DNA of 36,723 nucleotides from an uncultured Flavobacteriales bacterium (GTDB lineage: Bacteria; Bacteroidota; Bacteroidia; Flavobacteriales; Crocinitomicaceae): the NCBI GenBank assembly GCA_946478775.1, contig CAMLDR010000019.1:1-36723 (forward strand). Reading direction: 5' to 3'. The notes under the pieces are model-generated. The model saw only the letters and a list, made by a program, of their open reading frames with translations. It did not search any database and had not been told where the DNA came from. This document shows positions 8,966 to 18,200 of this stretch, in pieces; within the stretch, counting starts at the first letter, position 1; each line of letters starts with the position of its first letter. Made by a program: the position numbers and the translations under genes.

Positions 8966-10258
8966 TTACCTATAAATCAAATACTTCTGCCGCGTCTTTA
9001 AAAAAGACTCAATCCCCGATTTCCAGGTTTCCTTAATCTCTTTGGCACCCAATCCTGCTTTCAACTGAGCGCGCAATTGCGTTGTTCCCGCAAGACGGTC
9101 GAAGAAGTTGCGCTGATTGATGAAATCGAGGCTGTCTCCGAGCTGATCGCGTGCATTGATGAGCCAGTTGAGGTTGAGTTCGTACATACGTTTGTTCTGG
9201 GTGGCTCCCAAATCGTAGCCGTTGCACGTTCTGTTCTGCCACAAAGGATCTTTGGCTCCCGTGGTGGGCATGGGAACGAAGGTGAAATTGGTTTTCCGGA
9301 AACTTGGGTGGCCGTACATTTCAAAGGGGCGTTCGGTACCTCTCCCGATACTTACCGTCGTAGCTTCAAAAAAGCAGAGGCTGGGGTAGAGGTTGATTGC
9401 CTGGTCTGTTCGGAGATTGGGAGAAGGCGGGATGGCTATCTCGAATTTCGTTTTGTGGGTGTAATTCCTGCATGGAACGATGTACATCTGGCAGGTCACG
9501 TTGTTGTGCAGCCAAAATTCCCCGTTGATCATCAAAGCGTATTCCCCGATGGTCATTCCGTAAACAACCGGGACCGGGTGCATCCCGATGAAGGAAGTCT
9601 GGTCCTTTTCAAGCATCGGTCCGTCTACATAATGTGCATTCGGGTTGGGACGGTCCAATACGATGAGTGCCTTGCCGTTCTCAGCGCAAGCTTCCATGAC
9701 GTAGTGCAAAGTCGAAATGTAGGTGTAAAAACGCACGCCCACATCCTGGATATCAAAGAGTACAATGTCGACATCCCACAACTGGTCTGCGCGTGGTTTT
9801 TTGTTGCTTCCGTAAAGCGAAACGATGGGCAGACCTGTAACAGGATCTTTGTGGCTCCATACTTTTTCACCCGCGTCGGCAGTTCCCCTGAAGCCGTGTT
9901 CCGGCGCAAAGACTTTCTGGATCTGAATGCCCAGTGACAGGAGTGTATCCACCAAATGATCGTCACCCAAAAGGGAAGACTGATTGGCTACAATCGCCAC
10001 GCGTTTTCCCCTTAAAGAATCGAGGTAGAGGTCCATGCGGGTATTGCCCAGCTGTAGGTTCGGAAGTCTTTCCGTGCCGTAAGCGTCGTATTTGATCTCG
10101 TCATCAATGGGCTGAATAACAGGATATTCTTTCGTTTTACCTCCGTTCGAATCCTGCACAACAGGCAGGGTGGGCTTTTTATTTGGGGCACATGAGGCCA
10201 GGAAAAGCAAAATAATACTTTTCAACGCCAAAAGCTTTATGTACTTTCGTATTCGCAT
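8966..10258 (-). CDS. namZ: NamZ-like exo-beta-N-acetylmuramidase (DUF1343) lipoprotein
   Basis: A 430-residue protein of the DUF1343 family, whose characterised member NamZ removes terminal MurNAc from peptidoglycan fragments. Family signatures visible include RVAIVANQSSLL, VFAPEHGFRGTADAGE, VDIVLFDIQDVGVRFYTYIS, VLDRPNPN and VYGMTIGEYALMINGE. The Glu in APEHGFRG and the later Glu residues are candidates for the active site. The N-terminus is a lipoprotein signal (LLFLASC, Cys23), placing it in the periplasm or membrane-anchored. I chose the ATG at 10258; an upstream GTG at 10264 would add two residues. The ATG overlaps that of the divergent permease gene, so there is no intergenic space and its promoter must lie within the neighbour. 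Its job is probably cell-wall turnover or recycling. The gene symbol rests on family membership. Confidence 0.88.
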   Translation of the reverse strand: MRIRKYIKLLALKSIILLFLASCAPNKKPTLPVVQDSNGGKTKEYPVIQPIDDEIKYDAYGTERLPNLQLGNTRMDLYLDSLRGKRVAIVANQSSLLGDDHLVDTLLSLGIQIQKVFAPEHGFRGTADAGEKVWSHKDPVTGLPIVSLYGSNKKPRADQLWDVDIVLFDIQDVGVRFYTYISTLHYVMEACAENGKALIVLDRPNPNAHYVDGPMLEKDQTSFIGMHPVPVVYGMTIGEYALMINGEFWLHNNVTCQMYIVPCRNYTHKTKFEIAIPPSPNLRTDQAINLYPSLCFFEATTVSIGRGTERPFEMYGHPSFRKTNFTFVPMPTTGAKDPLWQNRTCNGYDLGATQNKRMYELNLNWLINARDQLGDSLDFINQRNFFDRLAGTTQLRAQLKAGLGAKEIKETWKSGIESFLKTRQKYLIYR

Positions 10259-11963
10259 GAGCACTAATTGGAAATCTATTTATTTCATAGCTAAAAAACT
10301 TCAACGTAAGCAAACGGTTACGGATGACTCATTGCAAGGCACTAAAAAAGCAGCAAAACCAATTACAAGAATTGCTGTTTTAAGTATTTCGCTGGCAATG
10401 GTTGTAAACATCGTTACAATTGCAGTGGTTGAAGGGTTCCAACAAGAAGTGAGCCGTAAAGTTATAGGTTTTGGTTCACATATCTCCATTCAGAAGGCGG
10501 GAGAAATTTCTTTGATGGAATCTGCCCCTTTAATGAAGAGTAAAAAGCTGGAAAAGGCTTTGAGCCGGATCGAAGGAGTAACGCACGTACAGTCAGTTGC
10601 TTACAAGCCCGCATTGCTTCAATCGCGGGGAGATGTGGAGCAAAAAGAGATTCTCGGAGTTGTTTTAAAAGGTGTTGATAAAAATTACGATTGGTCTTTT
10701 TTTAAATCTTACCTGAAAGAAGGAAAGCTTCCGGCGTTTAAAGATCCGACTTCTACAGAAGTACTTATTTCCAGGCGTATTGCGAGCGATCTGCACTATC
10801 AGCTGGGCGATACGATCAATTCTTATTTCGTGAAGCAGAAACCCATTCAGCGTCAATTCCGGATTGTGGGGATTTACGAAACGGGACTGGAGGATTTTGA
10901 CAAAGAAATTGTTTTTTGTTACCTGCCGCAGGTACAGCAATTAAACGATTGGGGAATCAGTGCGGAAATTACCGTAGACGATACGCTTGCTTATGGTGAA
11001 TTGATCATTCGCGCCCAGGTTTCGGGAGGAAATGGGAATTACCGCTACGATTGGGGAAAAGGATATGATGATTTTTCCGGGTTTACGATCTATCCGCAGA
11101 AAGACACCACGATTCGATTGATAGTAGCGGATTACTGGACTTATATGGATGAACCTACGGGGAACCCGGATAATCCGAATAGTGAAACAGCCATTCCGGA
11201 TACGACCTGGTTAAAAATTACAGTAAAAGGAGATAAGCTGGGAACGAGTGCGTTTGCAACAGATCAGGAAGGAAACCTGAAAAAGCGCTTTTTGAGTGCA
11301 GACGGACTTCATTACGAAGTAAAAGCAGGAGCCAAAACAGTTGACCTGGAATTTTTCCCCGGACACGGTTCTTACCGGGAATACGTGGGGTCGTATGAAT
11401 TGAGTGTTGCCGACTTTTCAGATATTGAAAACCAAAAGGAAAAAATCCGCAAAGCAGTGATGTTTAACCCGGATTTCAGGCAGCAGGTGAAAGTGAACAG
11501 TATCCAGGACAACCAGCGCGACTTGTTTGTGTGGCTGAGCTTCCTGGACGTGAACCTGGCGATAGTTCTCATTTTAATGCTGATCATCGGCATTGTGAAT
11601 ATGGGATCTGCATTGCTCGTACTGATTTTGGTGCGGACCAATTTCATCGGTGTTTTAAAGGCCATGGGAGCAAGTAATTTATTTGTACGCAAAGTGTTTA
11701 TGGTGCATACCGGACAGTTGATCCTGAAGGGAATGATTTGGGGAAATGTCATCGGTATCGGACTTTGCTGGCTTCAATACCAGTTCCAGATTATTCCTTT
11801 GGACCCGAAGGTGTATTATTTGAATACAGTCCCGATCGAATTCAGTTTGTGGAAAATCGGTGCTCTTAATATCATCACTTTGAGTGTTTGTTTGCTGGCA
11901 TTATTTATTCCTTCGCTGTTAATCAGCAGGATCAATCCGGCCAAATCGATCCGATTCAAATAA
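10257..11963 (+). CDS. LolC/E-like ABC transporter permease with extra periplasmic domain
   Basis: A 568-residue permease of the FtsX/MacB/LolC-E type. The ATG at 10257 gives the expected cytoplasmic N-terminus, then TM1 (about residues 42-60, IAVLSISLAMVVNIVTIAV), a periplasmic MacB-PCD-like region, and three C-terminal membrane segments (about residues 428-455, 480-505 and 530-555). The conserved FtsX-domain stretches LIIGIVNMGSALLVLILVR and VLKAMGAS are present. Known relatives move lipoproteins to the outer membrane with an ATPase such as LolD; no ATPase gene is in this window. The usual length is about 400-415 residues, so this protein is about 150 longer. The extra sequence is an insertion at about residues 236-380 with Ig/PKD-like character (VSGGNGNYRYDWGKG). 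A start further upstream in frame would run into the NamZ gene and is not needed. Confidence 0.85.
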   Translation: MSTNWKSIYFIAKKLQRKQTVTDDSLQGTKKAAKPITRIAVLSISLAMVVNIVTIAVVEGFQQEVSRKVIGFGSHISIQKAGEISLMESAPLMKSKKLEKALSRIEGVTHVQSVAYKPALLQSRGDVEQKEILGVVLKGVDKNYDWSFFKSYLKEGKLPAFKDPTSTEVLISRRIASDLHYQLGDTINSYFVKQKPIQRQFRIVGIYETGLEDFDKEIVFCYLPQVQQLNDWGISAEITVDDTLAYGELIIRAQVSGGNGNYRYDWGKGYDDFSGFTIYPQKDTTIRLIVADYWTYMDEPTGNPDNPNSETAIPDTTWLKITVKGDKLGTSAFATDQEGNLKKRFLSADGLHYEVKAGAKTVDLEFFPGHGSYREYVGSYELSVADFSDIENQKEKIRKAVMFNPDFRQQVKVNSIQDNQRDLFVWLSFLDVNLAIVLILMLIIGIVNMGSALLVLILVRTNFIGVLKAMGASNLFVRKVFMVHTGQLILKGMIWGNVIGIGLCWLQYQFQIIPLDPKVYYLNTVPIEFSLWKIGALNIITLSVCLLALFIPSLLISRINPAKSIRFK

Positions 11964-12016
11964 AGTGCTACCAAATCCGTTTAATCGATAATTCACCCCT
12001 TTGGTGATAATTTAGC

Positions 12017-12045
12017 TTTGAAGCGGTGATAATTCCTTATTTTTG
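12017..12045 (+). promoter_or_regulatory. Candidate Bacteroidota promoter for the barrel-waaA pair
   Basis: TTTG at 12017-12020 and TATTTTTG at 12038-12045 (matches TAnnTTTG) are separated by 17 bases. The -7 element ends 15 nt before the ATG at 12061. The arrangement resembles the known Bacteroidota housekeeping promoter (TTG or TTTG about -33, TAnnTTTG about -7). Confidence 0.5.
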
Positions 12046-12060
12046 AGTGACTATAAAAAC

Positions 12061-12819
12061 ATGAGAAATTCTTTTTTATTTGCTTTTTTGATCTGCTTCA
12101 GTTTCCAGGGATTCGGTCAGAGAAATGTTCGCGATAGTGCAATTGCCACGCCATGGATAGCACTTCATTACGGATTGAATGCGCCCGGCGCGGATTTGAA
12201 GGAGCGCTTTGGAGCGATCAATCACATAGGGGCAATGGCCGGTTACAAAACTTCCCGCAATTGGGTTTACGGATTGGATGGGAATTTCATGTTTGGGAAC
12301 CAGGTCAAAACCTCCGGGATGTTTACGAACCTGGTCAATTCGAATGGTTATATCCATGATGCAAACGGCGACGTGGCAATCGTAGTGGTCAATATGCGCG
12401 GTTTCAACGCGAATGCGATGGTCGGTAAAGTCTTCCCGGTACTGAGCCCGAATAAAAATTCCGGACTGTATGTGCATGCGGGATTGGGATATATGCAATA
12501 CAAGATCCGTGTTGAAACCCAGGACCAGGTAGTTCCTACATTGGAATTGAAATACCGGAAAGGGTATGACCGCTATACAACCGGGTTGAATTTTCACCAA
12601 TTTGCGGGTTATGCGTTCATGGCTAACCAGGGATTCATAAATTTCTATGCCGGATTTTATATTCAGGAAGCATTGACCTATAACAGAAGAGATGTGTTTT
12701 TTGATCAGCCCGATGTGCCGGTTTCTAAAGCACAAAGATTAGATTTACAATATGGATTTAAAGTTGGCTGGTTTGTTCCTGTTTACAAGCGCAAACCGAA
12801 AGACTATTATTTTGAGTAA
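12061..12819 (+). CDS. Outer-membrane beta-barrel protein, hypothetical
   Basis: A 252-residue protein with a clear signal peptide (MRNSFLFAFLICFSFQGFGQ, cleavage near residue 20). The mature part has alternating amphipathic beta segments (WIALHYGLNAPG, GLYVHAGLGYMQYKI, FINFYAGFYIQEAL, LDLQYGFKVGWFVPVY), typical of a small outer-membrane barrel. A TTG at 12043 would extend it by six residues. I prefer the ATG at 12061 because it gives a clean signal peptide and the TTG falls inside the candidate -7 box. The gene ends in TAA directly followed by the ATG of waaA, so the two are probably translated as a unit. Its exact function is unknown. Confidence 0.8.
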   Translation: MRNSFLFAFLICFSFQGFGQRNVRDSAIATPWIALHYGLNAPGADLKERFGAINHIGAMAGYKTSRNWVYGLDGNFMFGNQVKTSGMFTNLVNSNGYIHDANGDVAIVVVNMRGFNANAMVGKVFPVLSPNKNSGLYVHAGLGYMQYKIRVETQDQVVPTLELKYRKGYDRYTTGLNFHQFAGYAFMANQGFINFYAGFYIQEALTYNRRDVFFDQPDVPVSKAQRLDLQYGFKVGWFVPVYKRKPKDYYFE

Positions 12820-14031
12820 ATGAGATTATTCTACGGATTTGGGATTCGGGCTTTTTATGCGGTCATGTGGCTTGCATCCTGGTTTCACCCCAAAGCAAAA
12901 AAATGGATTCTTGGCCGGCGCATTCCACTTGCGACTTACCAGGTACCGGATAACAGACCCGTTGTTTGGTTCCATTGCGCCTCTTTGGGTGAATTTGACC
13001 AGGGGCTTCCGGTGATGAACGCCTACAAGGAGCAATTCCCCGATTCCTTCCTGATCGTTACTTTTTTCAGTCCTTCGGGAATGGAATTCTATACGAAAAG
13101 AGATCACCGGGTAGACCTGGCTCTTTACTTACCACTTGACACGAAGATCAAAGCGCAGAAATTCGTTGATCACTTCCATCCGCAACAGGTATTCTTTGTC
13201 AAGTACGAATTTTGGTACAATCATTTGAAATGTGCCAGAAGGAAAGGAGCGAAAATTTACGGGGTCAGCAGCTTATTCCGGCCCAGCCACCGGTTCTTTA
13301 AATGGTACGGAGGTTTTTTCAGGAAGGCTCTGCGCTTGTTCGACCATTTTTATGCGCAGGACCAGCGGTCGAAGGATTTGTTGAACAGTATCGGAATTGA
13401 CCGGGTTACGGTAACCGGAGATACCCGTTATGACCGAATGATTGCCGTAAAGGAATCTGCTCTATCGCATGAGAACGAAATCATCCGCACTTTTGTAGAA
13501 GATAAGCCGGTTCTTATCCTGGGAAGTTCCTGGACAATTGACGAAGAGATCCTGGTTCCGGCTTTGTTTGAATTGCGTCAGAAATTTAAGATCATCATAG
13601 CCCCGCACGACATTTCAGAAAAGCACATTGAACAAATCTCAGCAGAATTTGACGGGGATCCGGAACGGTATACGCATTTTCAAAATTTGGGGAAAGACAT
13701 CCTTATCCTGGACACAATAGGTCAGTTGACCAATGCTTATCAGTATGCCGATCTGGCTTACATTGGCGGTGGATTTACCGGAAAGCTGCATAACATCCTG
13801 GAGCCCGGGGCTTTCGGTATTCCGATCTTTTTCGGGCCTAAATTTGCTCGTTTTCCGGAGGCGCAATTATTTCTGGACCACGAAGTGGCATTTACGATTG
13901 AAGATAGTTTCAGTTTTGAGAAAGCCGTGGAAGAAGCACTTGGAAAAAGAGCACAAATCAATGAGAGGTTAGCCGAAATCTTTGCTCGCAACCAAGGAGC
14001 AGCGCATAAAATTATTAGCTCGATAAGCTAA
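12820..14031 (+). CDS. waaA: Kdo transferase WaaA (KdtA)
   Basis: A 403-residue glycosyltransferase (GT30) that attaches 3-deoxy-D-manno-octulosonate to the lipid A precursor on the cytoplasmic face of the inner membrane. Recognisable parts are the N-terminal membrane-associated stretch, the acceptor-side motif FHCASLGEFDQG (catalytic-type Glu at about 58), VFFVKYEFWYN, VTGDTRYDRM, and the donor-binding C-terminal half with LGSSWTIDEE, YIGGGFTGKLHNILEPGAFG and FGPKFARFPEA. The length fits the family (about 400-430). It starts with no gap after the barrel gene stop (TAAATG). Its presence indicates a Kdo-containing lipopolysaccharide or lipooligosaccharide. Confidence 0.95.
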   Translation: MRLFYGFGIRAFYAVMWLASWFHPKAKKWILGRRIPLATYQVPDNRPVVWFHCASLGEFDQGLPVMNAYKEQFPDSFLIVTFFSPSGMEFYTKRDHRVDLALYLPLDTKIKAQKFVDHFHPQQVFFVKYEFWYNHLKCARRKGAKIYGVSSLFRPSHRFFKWYGGFFRKALRLFDHFYAQDQRSKDLLNSIGIDRVTVTGDTRYDRMIAVKESALSHENEIIRTFVEDKPVLILGSSWTIDEEILVPALFELRQKFKIIIAPHDISEKHIEQISAEFDGDPERYTHFQNLGKDILILDTIGQLTNAYQYADLAYIGGGFTGKLHNILEPGAFGIPIFFGPKFARFPEAQLFLDHEVAFTIEDSFSFEKAVEEALGKRAQINERLAEIFARNQGAAHKIISSIS

Positions 14032-14144
14032 CCACATAGGTGACATGGCACACATAGATTGTTTGATCGGAGTTACTGAATAGGAAATACCAAAATACAA
14101 CACGATATCCATTAAAACTATGTGACCTATGTTTCTATGTGATT
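14030..14144. repeat. Imperfect foldback element between waaA and the LOG gene
   Basis: The left arm (14030-14060, beginning AACCACATAGG) and right arm (14118-14144, ending CTATGTGATT) are imperfect reverse complements over about 27 bases, with about 57 bases between. The building block is C(A)CATAGG/CCTATGTG. A related single copy, CCTATGTTGTTATGTGGTT, occurs at 36544-36562 just after another plus-strand stop codon. It could act as a transcript-end structure for the two convergent genes, or be a small dispersed intergenic element. Confidence 0.55.
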
Positions 14145-14163
14145 GAAAAACAAGGGTTTAAAG

Positions 14164-14847
14164 TTAGAAGTTCGGGCTCAGATCGTGGGTTTTGTAGAAG
14201 TCTTCCACATATTTCACTGCTTCATCCGCCGTATCAACGATCGTCAAAAAGCGCATATCATCTTCTGCAATGTTGTGTTCTTTTTCAAGCATGACATTTC
14301 TGACCCATTCTACCAATCCGGTCCAATAATCCCTTCCTACGAGTACTACCGGTCTTTTGGTAATTTTCTTGGTTTGGATCAGCGTAATTGCTTCGAACAG
14401 TTCATCCATTGTTCCAAATCCGCCCGGCATGACCACAAATCCTTGGGAATATTTTACGAAAATAACCTTGCGAACAAAGAAATAGTCAAAATTCAAATGG
14501 CTTTCGCGATCCACGTATTTGTTGTGGAATTGTTCAAAAGGTAGATCAATATTCAATCCAACGGATTTTCCACCTCCCTGGTGAGCCCCTTTGTTTCCGG
14601 CCTCCATAATTCCGGGCCCGCCGCCGGTAATTACCCCGTATCCTGCTTTAGCTAATTTTTCACCGATTTCTACACTCAACTGGTAGTAAATATTCTCTTC
14701 TTTGGTTCTTGCTGATCCGAAAATCGAGATACACGGACCAATGCGTGCCATTCGTTCATATCCTTCTACGAATTCAGACATGATCTTGAAAATTGCCCAG
14801 CTGTCGTTTGTTTTTATTTCGTTCCAGTCCTTGCGTAATGCGTTCAT
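14164..14847 (-). CDS. LOG-family (TIGR00730-type) Rossmann protein
   Basis: A 227-residue protein of the LOG/'lysine decarboxylase-like' family. It carries the two diagnostic motifs: a glycine-rich loop (VITGGGPGIMEAGNKGA) and PGGFGTMDELFEA, followed by ITLIQTKK. Characterised family members are cytokinin riboside 5'-monophosphate phosphoribohydrolases, releasing a free base and ribose 5-phosphate from nucleotides. In non-plant-associated bacteria the natural substrate is often unknown, possibly purine nucleotide turnover. The length and ATG start fit the family. It is a single minus-strand gene, convergent with waaA across the foldback element. Confidence 0.88.
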   Translation of the reverse strand: MNALRKDWNEIKTNDSWAIFKIMSEFVEGYERMARIGPCISIFGSARTKEENIYYQLSVEIGEKLAKAGYGVITGGGPGIMEAGNKGAHQGGGKSVGLNIDLPFEQFHNKYVDRESHLNFDYFFVRKVIFVKYSQGFVVMPGGFGTMDELFEAITLIQTKKITKRPVVLVGRDYWTGLVEWVRNVMLEKEHNIAEDDMRFLTIVDTADEAVKYVEDFYKTHDLSPNF

Positions 14848-15236
14848 TTGATTGCTTTAAGTAGCTAAAATGCCATTTCAGTAAAAATAAAGTTCTTAGG
14901 TAAGATTCCCGCGCGATTTGACATTAATTATGAACGAAGGATCGTTTATAAGGCAATTCCGTTTGGAAGGTTAAAAAATTCACAAAAAATTATCGAAAAT
15001 AAAATTGAACTAGATTAATAGTTAATATATTGATTTACAATCGGTTAAATTAACACGTGTTTCGACAGATTATACACTTTTATCGATGATCCATTAAATT
15101 TTTACGTTAAAAACTTGGAAGTTGTTAAATTTTTTTATAATGTTGAATACCCTTATTACGGCTACTAAGCACCCTTAAACGGTGACCGTTTATTTTTTGG
15201 TTAGGTAAGAGTGATAAAGGCATTAAAACTAAAAAT
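14848..15236. other. Intergenic leader region before the T9SS adhesin operon
   Basis: A 389-base AT-rich stretch between divergent genes (LOG gene to the left, adhesin to the right) with no ORF. It contains the palindromes AACTTGGAAGTT (15112-15123) and TAAACGGTGACCGTTTA (15176-15192). I see no exact TAnnTTTG box; TATTTTTTG at 15191-15199 is one base too long. Regulatory DNA for one or both genes is the likely content. Confidence 0.6.
15176..15198. promoter_or_regulatory. Perfect palindrome upstream of adhesin start
   Basis: TAAACGGT-G-ACCGTTTA is a perfect 8+1+8 inverted repeat, 44 nt before the ATG at 15237, and is followed by TTTTTT. As DNA it resembles an operator for a dimeric regulator. 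As RNA it would form TAAACG/CGTTTA with a five-base loop and a U tract, that is a weak attenuator. The sequence does not decide between the two. Confidence 0.45.
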
Positions 15237-18200
15237 ATGACCATTATTTACTCGAATCGAGCCAGGATAATTATGTCCTTACTGTTCAGTTCCATTTTCA
15301 TCGCAGCCTCCACGGCACAATGTCCCGGATCGAACACAGGATACGTCAATGCTCAAGTAAGCTTAAACAATGCCTCGGGGGGGACTGATCCCTGGAACAA
15401 TCCCGGCAACGCATTAACTGATAATAACAGTTATGCAACCATGTCAAACGCAGCCCTGCTAATCGGCGGAACAGTTAGGAACTCCAATTTTCTCGTTTTA
15501 AGGAACCTGAATTTAAACATTCCGATCAATGCCCAGATTTGTGGAGTACAGGTGGAAATCCGGAAAGCAAGTTCGGATAATACCGGTTCAAACTGGACGC
15601 GGGATCTGGACATCCGTTTGTTAAAGAACAACCAGATCACGGGGACCAATCATGCCAATACAGGTGTTAACTGGCCTACTACAGAAACGGCGTTTACTTA
15701 CGGGAACAATGCCGATCTGTGGGGAACAACACTAACCGGATTGGATGTCAGCAGCAATGGTTTTGGAGTTGCAGTAGCTATCGAATCACGCGCTGCGGGA
15801 TTACTTCTGCCTACCGTGATTTCATACATTGATGCCGTTCGGATCCGTGTTTACTATTACATTCCCACAACAGATTCGGACAATGACGGAATTCCTGATA
15901 TTGCAGATATAGACTGGGATGGTGATGGAGTAGCGAACAATGCGGAGTTACTGCCATGTACGGCAACTTCCACTTTGCCACTAACCGCTCAATCGGACCC
16001 CACGTTGTATTTCCCTGCTATCTCAGGTGTTTCGGCGAATACCATTACACGAAATACGGCCGGTGCAGGAGTGATCAACTTCAACATTTCTGAAAACTTT
16101 TCGGCAGTTACCGGTTTGGAGATTTATACCGAGCAGGATGTTGCCACAGCAGCAGACCACTCCATCCAGGTGATGCGATTCAGTCAGCCCGTAAGTAATT
16201 TGTCATTCAAATTGCAGGATGTGGATATAGCGGCCGGACAATTCCAAGATAGAATTACGGTCAATGCCTATTCATTCGGGCAACTCTACCAGCTTACGGC
16301 CTCAGATTATACGATCGGATCCGGAAACTTCAATGCATATAGTGGAAGTAATCGATTTTTGGGACTCATTGCAATGGACAATACCGAATTGAACGGAACG
16401 ATCACAGTAACTCTTCCGGTCCTGGTTGACTCCGTGAGATTTATTTATGACAATCTGGATGCAGCTTTGGGTAACCAGGGATATGGGATCGGTGAAATCC
16501 GGTTCTGTTCTCCGCTGGCATCTTCCCAGGACTTTGATAACGACGGAAAGGTTGACTGGAAGGACCAGGATTCGGACAATGACGGAATCATGGACTTATA
16601 TGAATACCAAACATCCGCCGGATTTATTCCTCCAACGGGAACGGATTCTGATGGGGACGGTTTGGATAATGCATACGACGTAAGTACAGGAGGAACGCTC
16701 ATTGTTCCGGTGAATACGGATGGTACGGATAACCCGGATTACATAGATCTGGATTCCGATAACGATGGATTCTCAGACCAGTTGGAAGGAAACGATGCGA
16801 ATCACAACTGTGTGGCCGATTTCAATTTATTGAATATTGATACGGATAACGATGGTCTGGATAACGCTTACGACCCAAATAACGGAGGAACACTTGCTCC
16901 AATCCAAGATTCGGATGGTAACGGTATTCCGGACTGGCGACAAAATTCTGTTCCGACTACTGCAAATGCAGGACCGGATCAAAGCGGTTGTGGTACAACT
17001 TACACCCTAGCGGCAAACGTACCCGTTATTGGTCTGGGTTATTGGACTGTAGCTTCAGGCGCGGGTAACTTCTCAAATAGTAATACAGCAAACTCAACGG
17101 TTTCTGCCTTGAATGCCGGAACGAATACTTATACCTGGACGATTTACACGGATGGTTGTCACGCTTCTTCGGACCAGATTTCGATCAATCAAAGTTCTCC
17201 GATTGCTATACCAGTTGCTATGAGTAACGGACCTTTGTGTGAAGGAGCGACTTTGAACTTAACCACCCCATTGGTTTCCGGGGCAACTTATTTCTGGACA
17301 GGACCAAACAGCTTTGCGAGTGCTTTGCAGAATCCTTCGATTCCGTCTATTACCAGTGCAGATGCAGGAACTTACAATGTAACTGTTTCGGTTTCCGGAT
17401 GCAGTTCTTCTGCTGGCAGCACTTCCGTGATTGTTAATCCGGCACCGGCTGCACCTGCGGTCTCAAGTAATTCACCGGTATGTCAGGGTTTTCCGATTAA
17501 CTTAACAGCACCATTGGTTCCCGGGGCAACTTATCAGTGGTCAGGACCGGGAAGTTTTGCCTCAGCACTACAAAATCCAACCATTGCCTCAGCAGCTTTG
17601 AGCAATGCGGGAACCTATTCCTTGCAGATCACGGTTGGAGGTTGTCCATCAACTCTTGCAAGTACAACGGATGTCATTGTGAATCCGACACCGACAGCTG
17701 CAACAGCATCGAGTAACTCACCGGTTTGCCAGAATTCAGGTATCAACTTATCAGCAACAACAGTTCCCGGAGCTACCTATTCCTGGACAGGACCGAATTC
17801 GTTCTCCAGTACGGACCAAAACCCGATCATTCCAAATGCTCAGGCAATGGATGCAGGATCTTATTCCGTAACAACGATTGTCAACGGATGCAGTTCATCT
17901 GCCAATTCAACTTCGGTGGTGATCAACCCGGGTACAACAATTGCTTTAGGAACGGTTTCAAATCCCACTACTTGCGCATCAACCGATGGAAGCATCCAGG
18001 TAACAGGTTCGGCAAGCGGGAATTTAATGTGGACCGGTACTTCTTCAGGAAGTATGATGGGAGTGACCCTTCCGGCAATCATTCCGAATTTGGGATCCGG
18101 ATCTTATACCATCACCCTGGTACTTCCATCCGGATGTTCATCCAATGCGTTGGCACAAACACTAAGCGGCCCGGCAGCACCGGCAACGCCGCTGATTACA

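Noticed and set aside
9077..9937. 286-aa plus-strand ORF
   Set aside because: Antisense to the NamZ gene, which has clear family motifs; the ORF's product has no recognisable features or signal.
11993..12007. TCACC-CCTTT-GGTGA hairpin after the permease gene as a terminator
   Set aside because: The stem is only five base pairs and no T run follows; too weak to call.
12076..12735. 219-aa minus-strand ORF
   Set aside because: Fully antisense to the barrel protein gene, whose signal peptide and tight coupling to waaA make it the real one.
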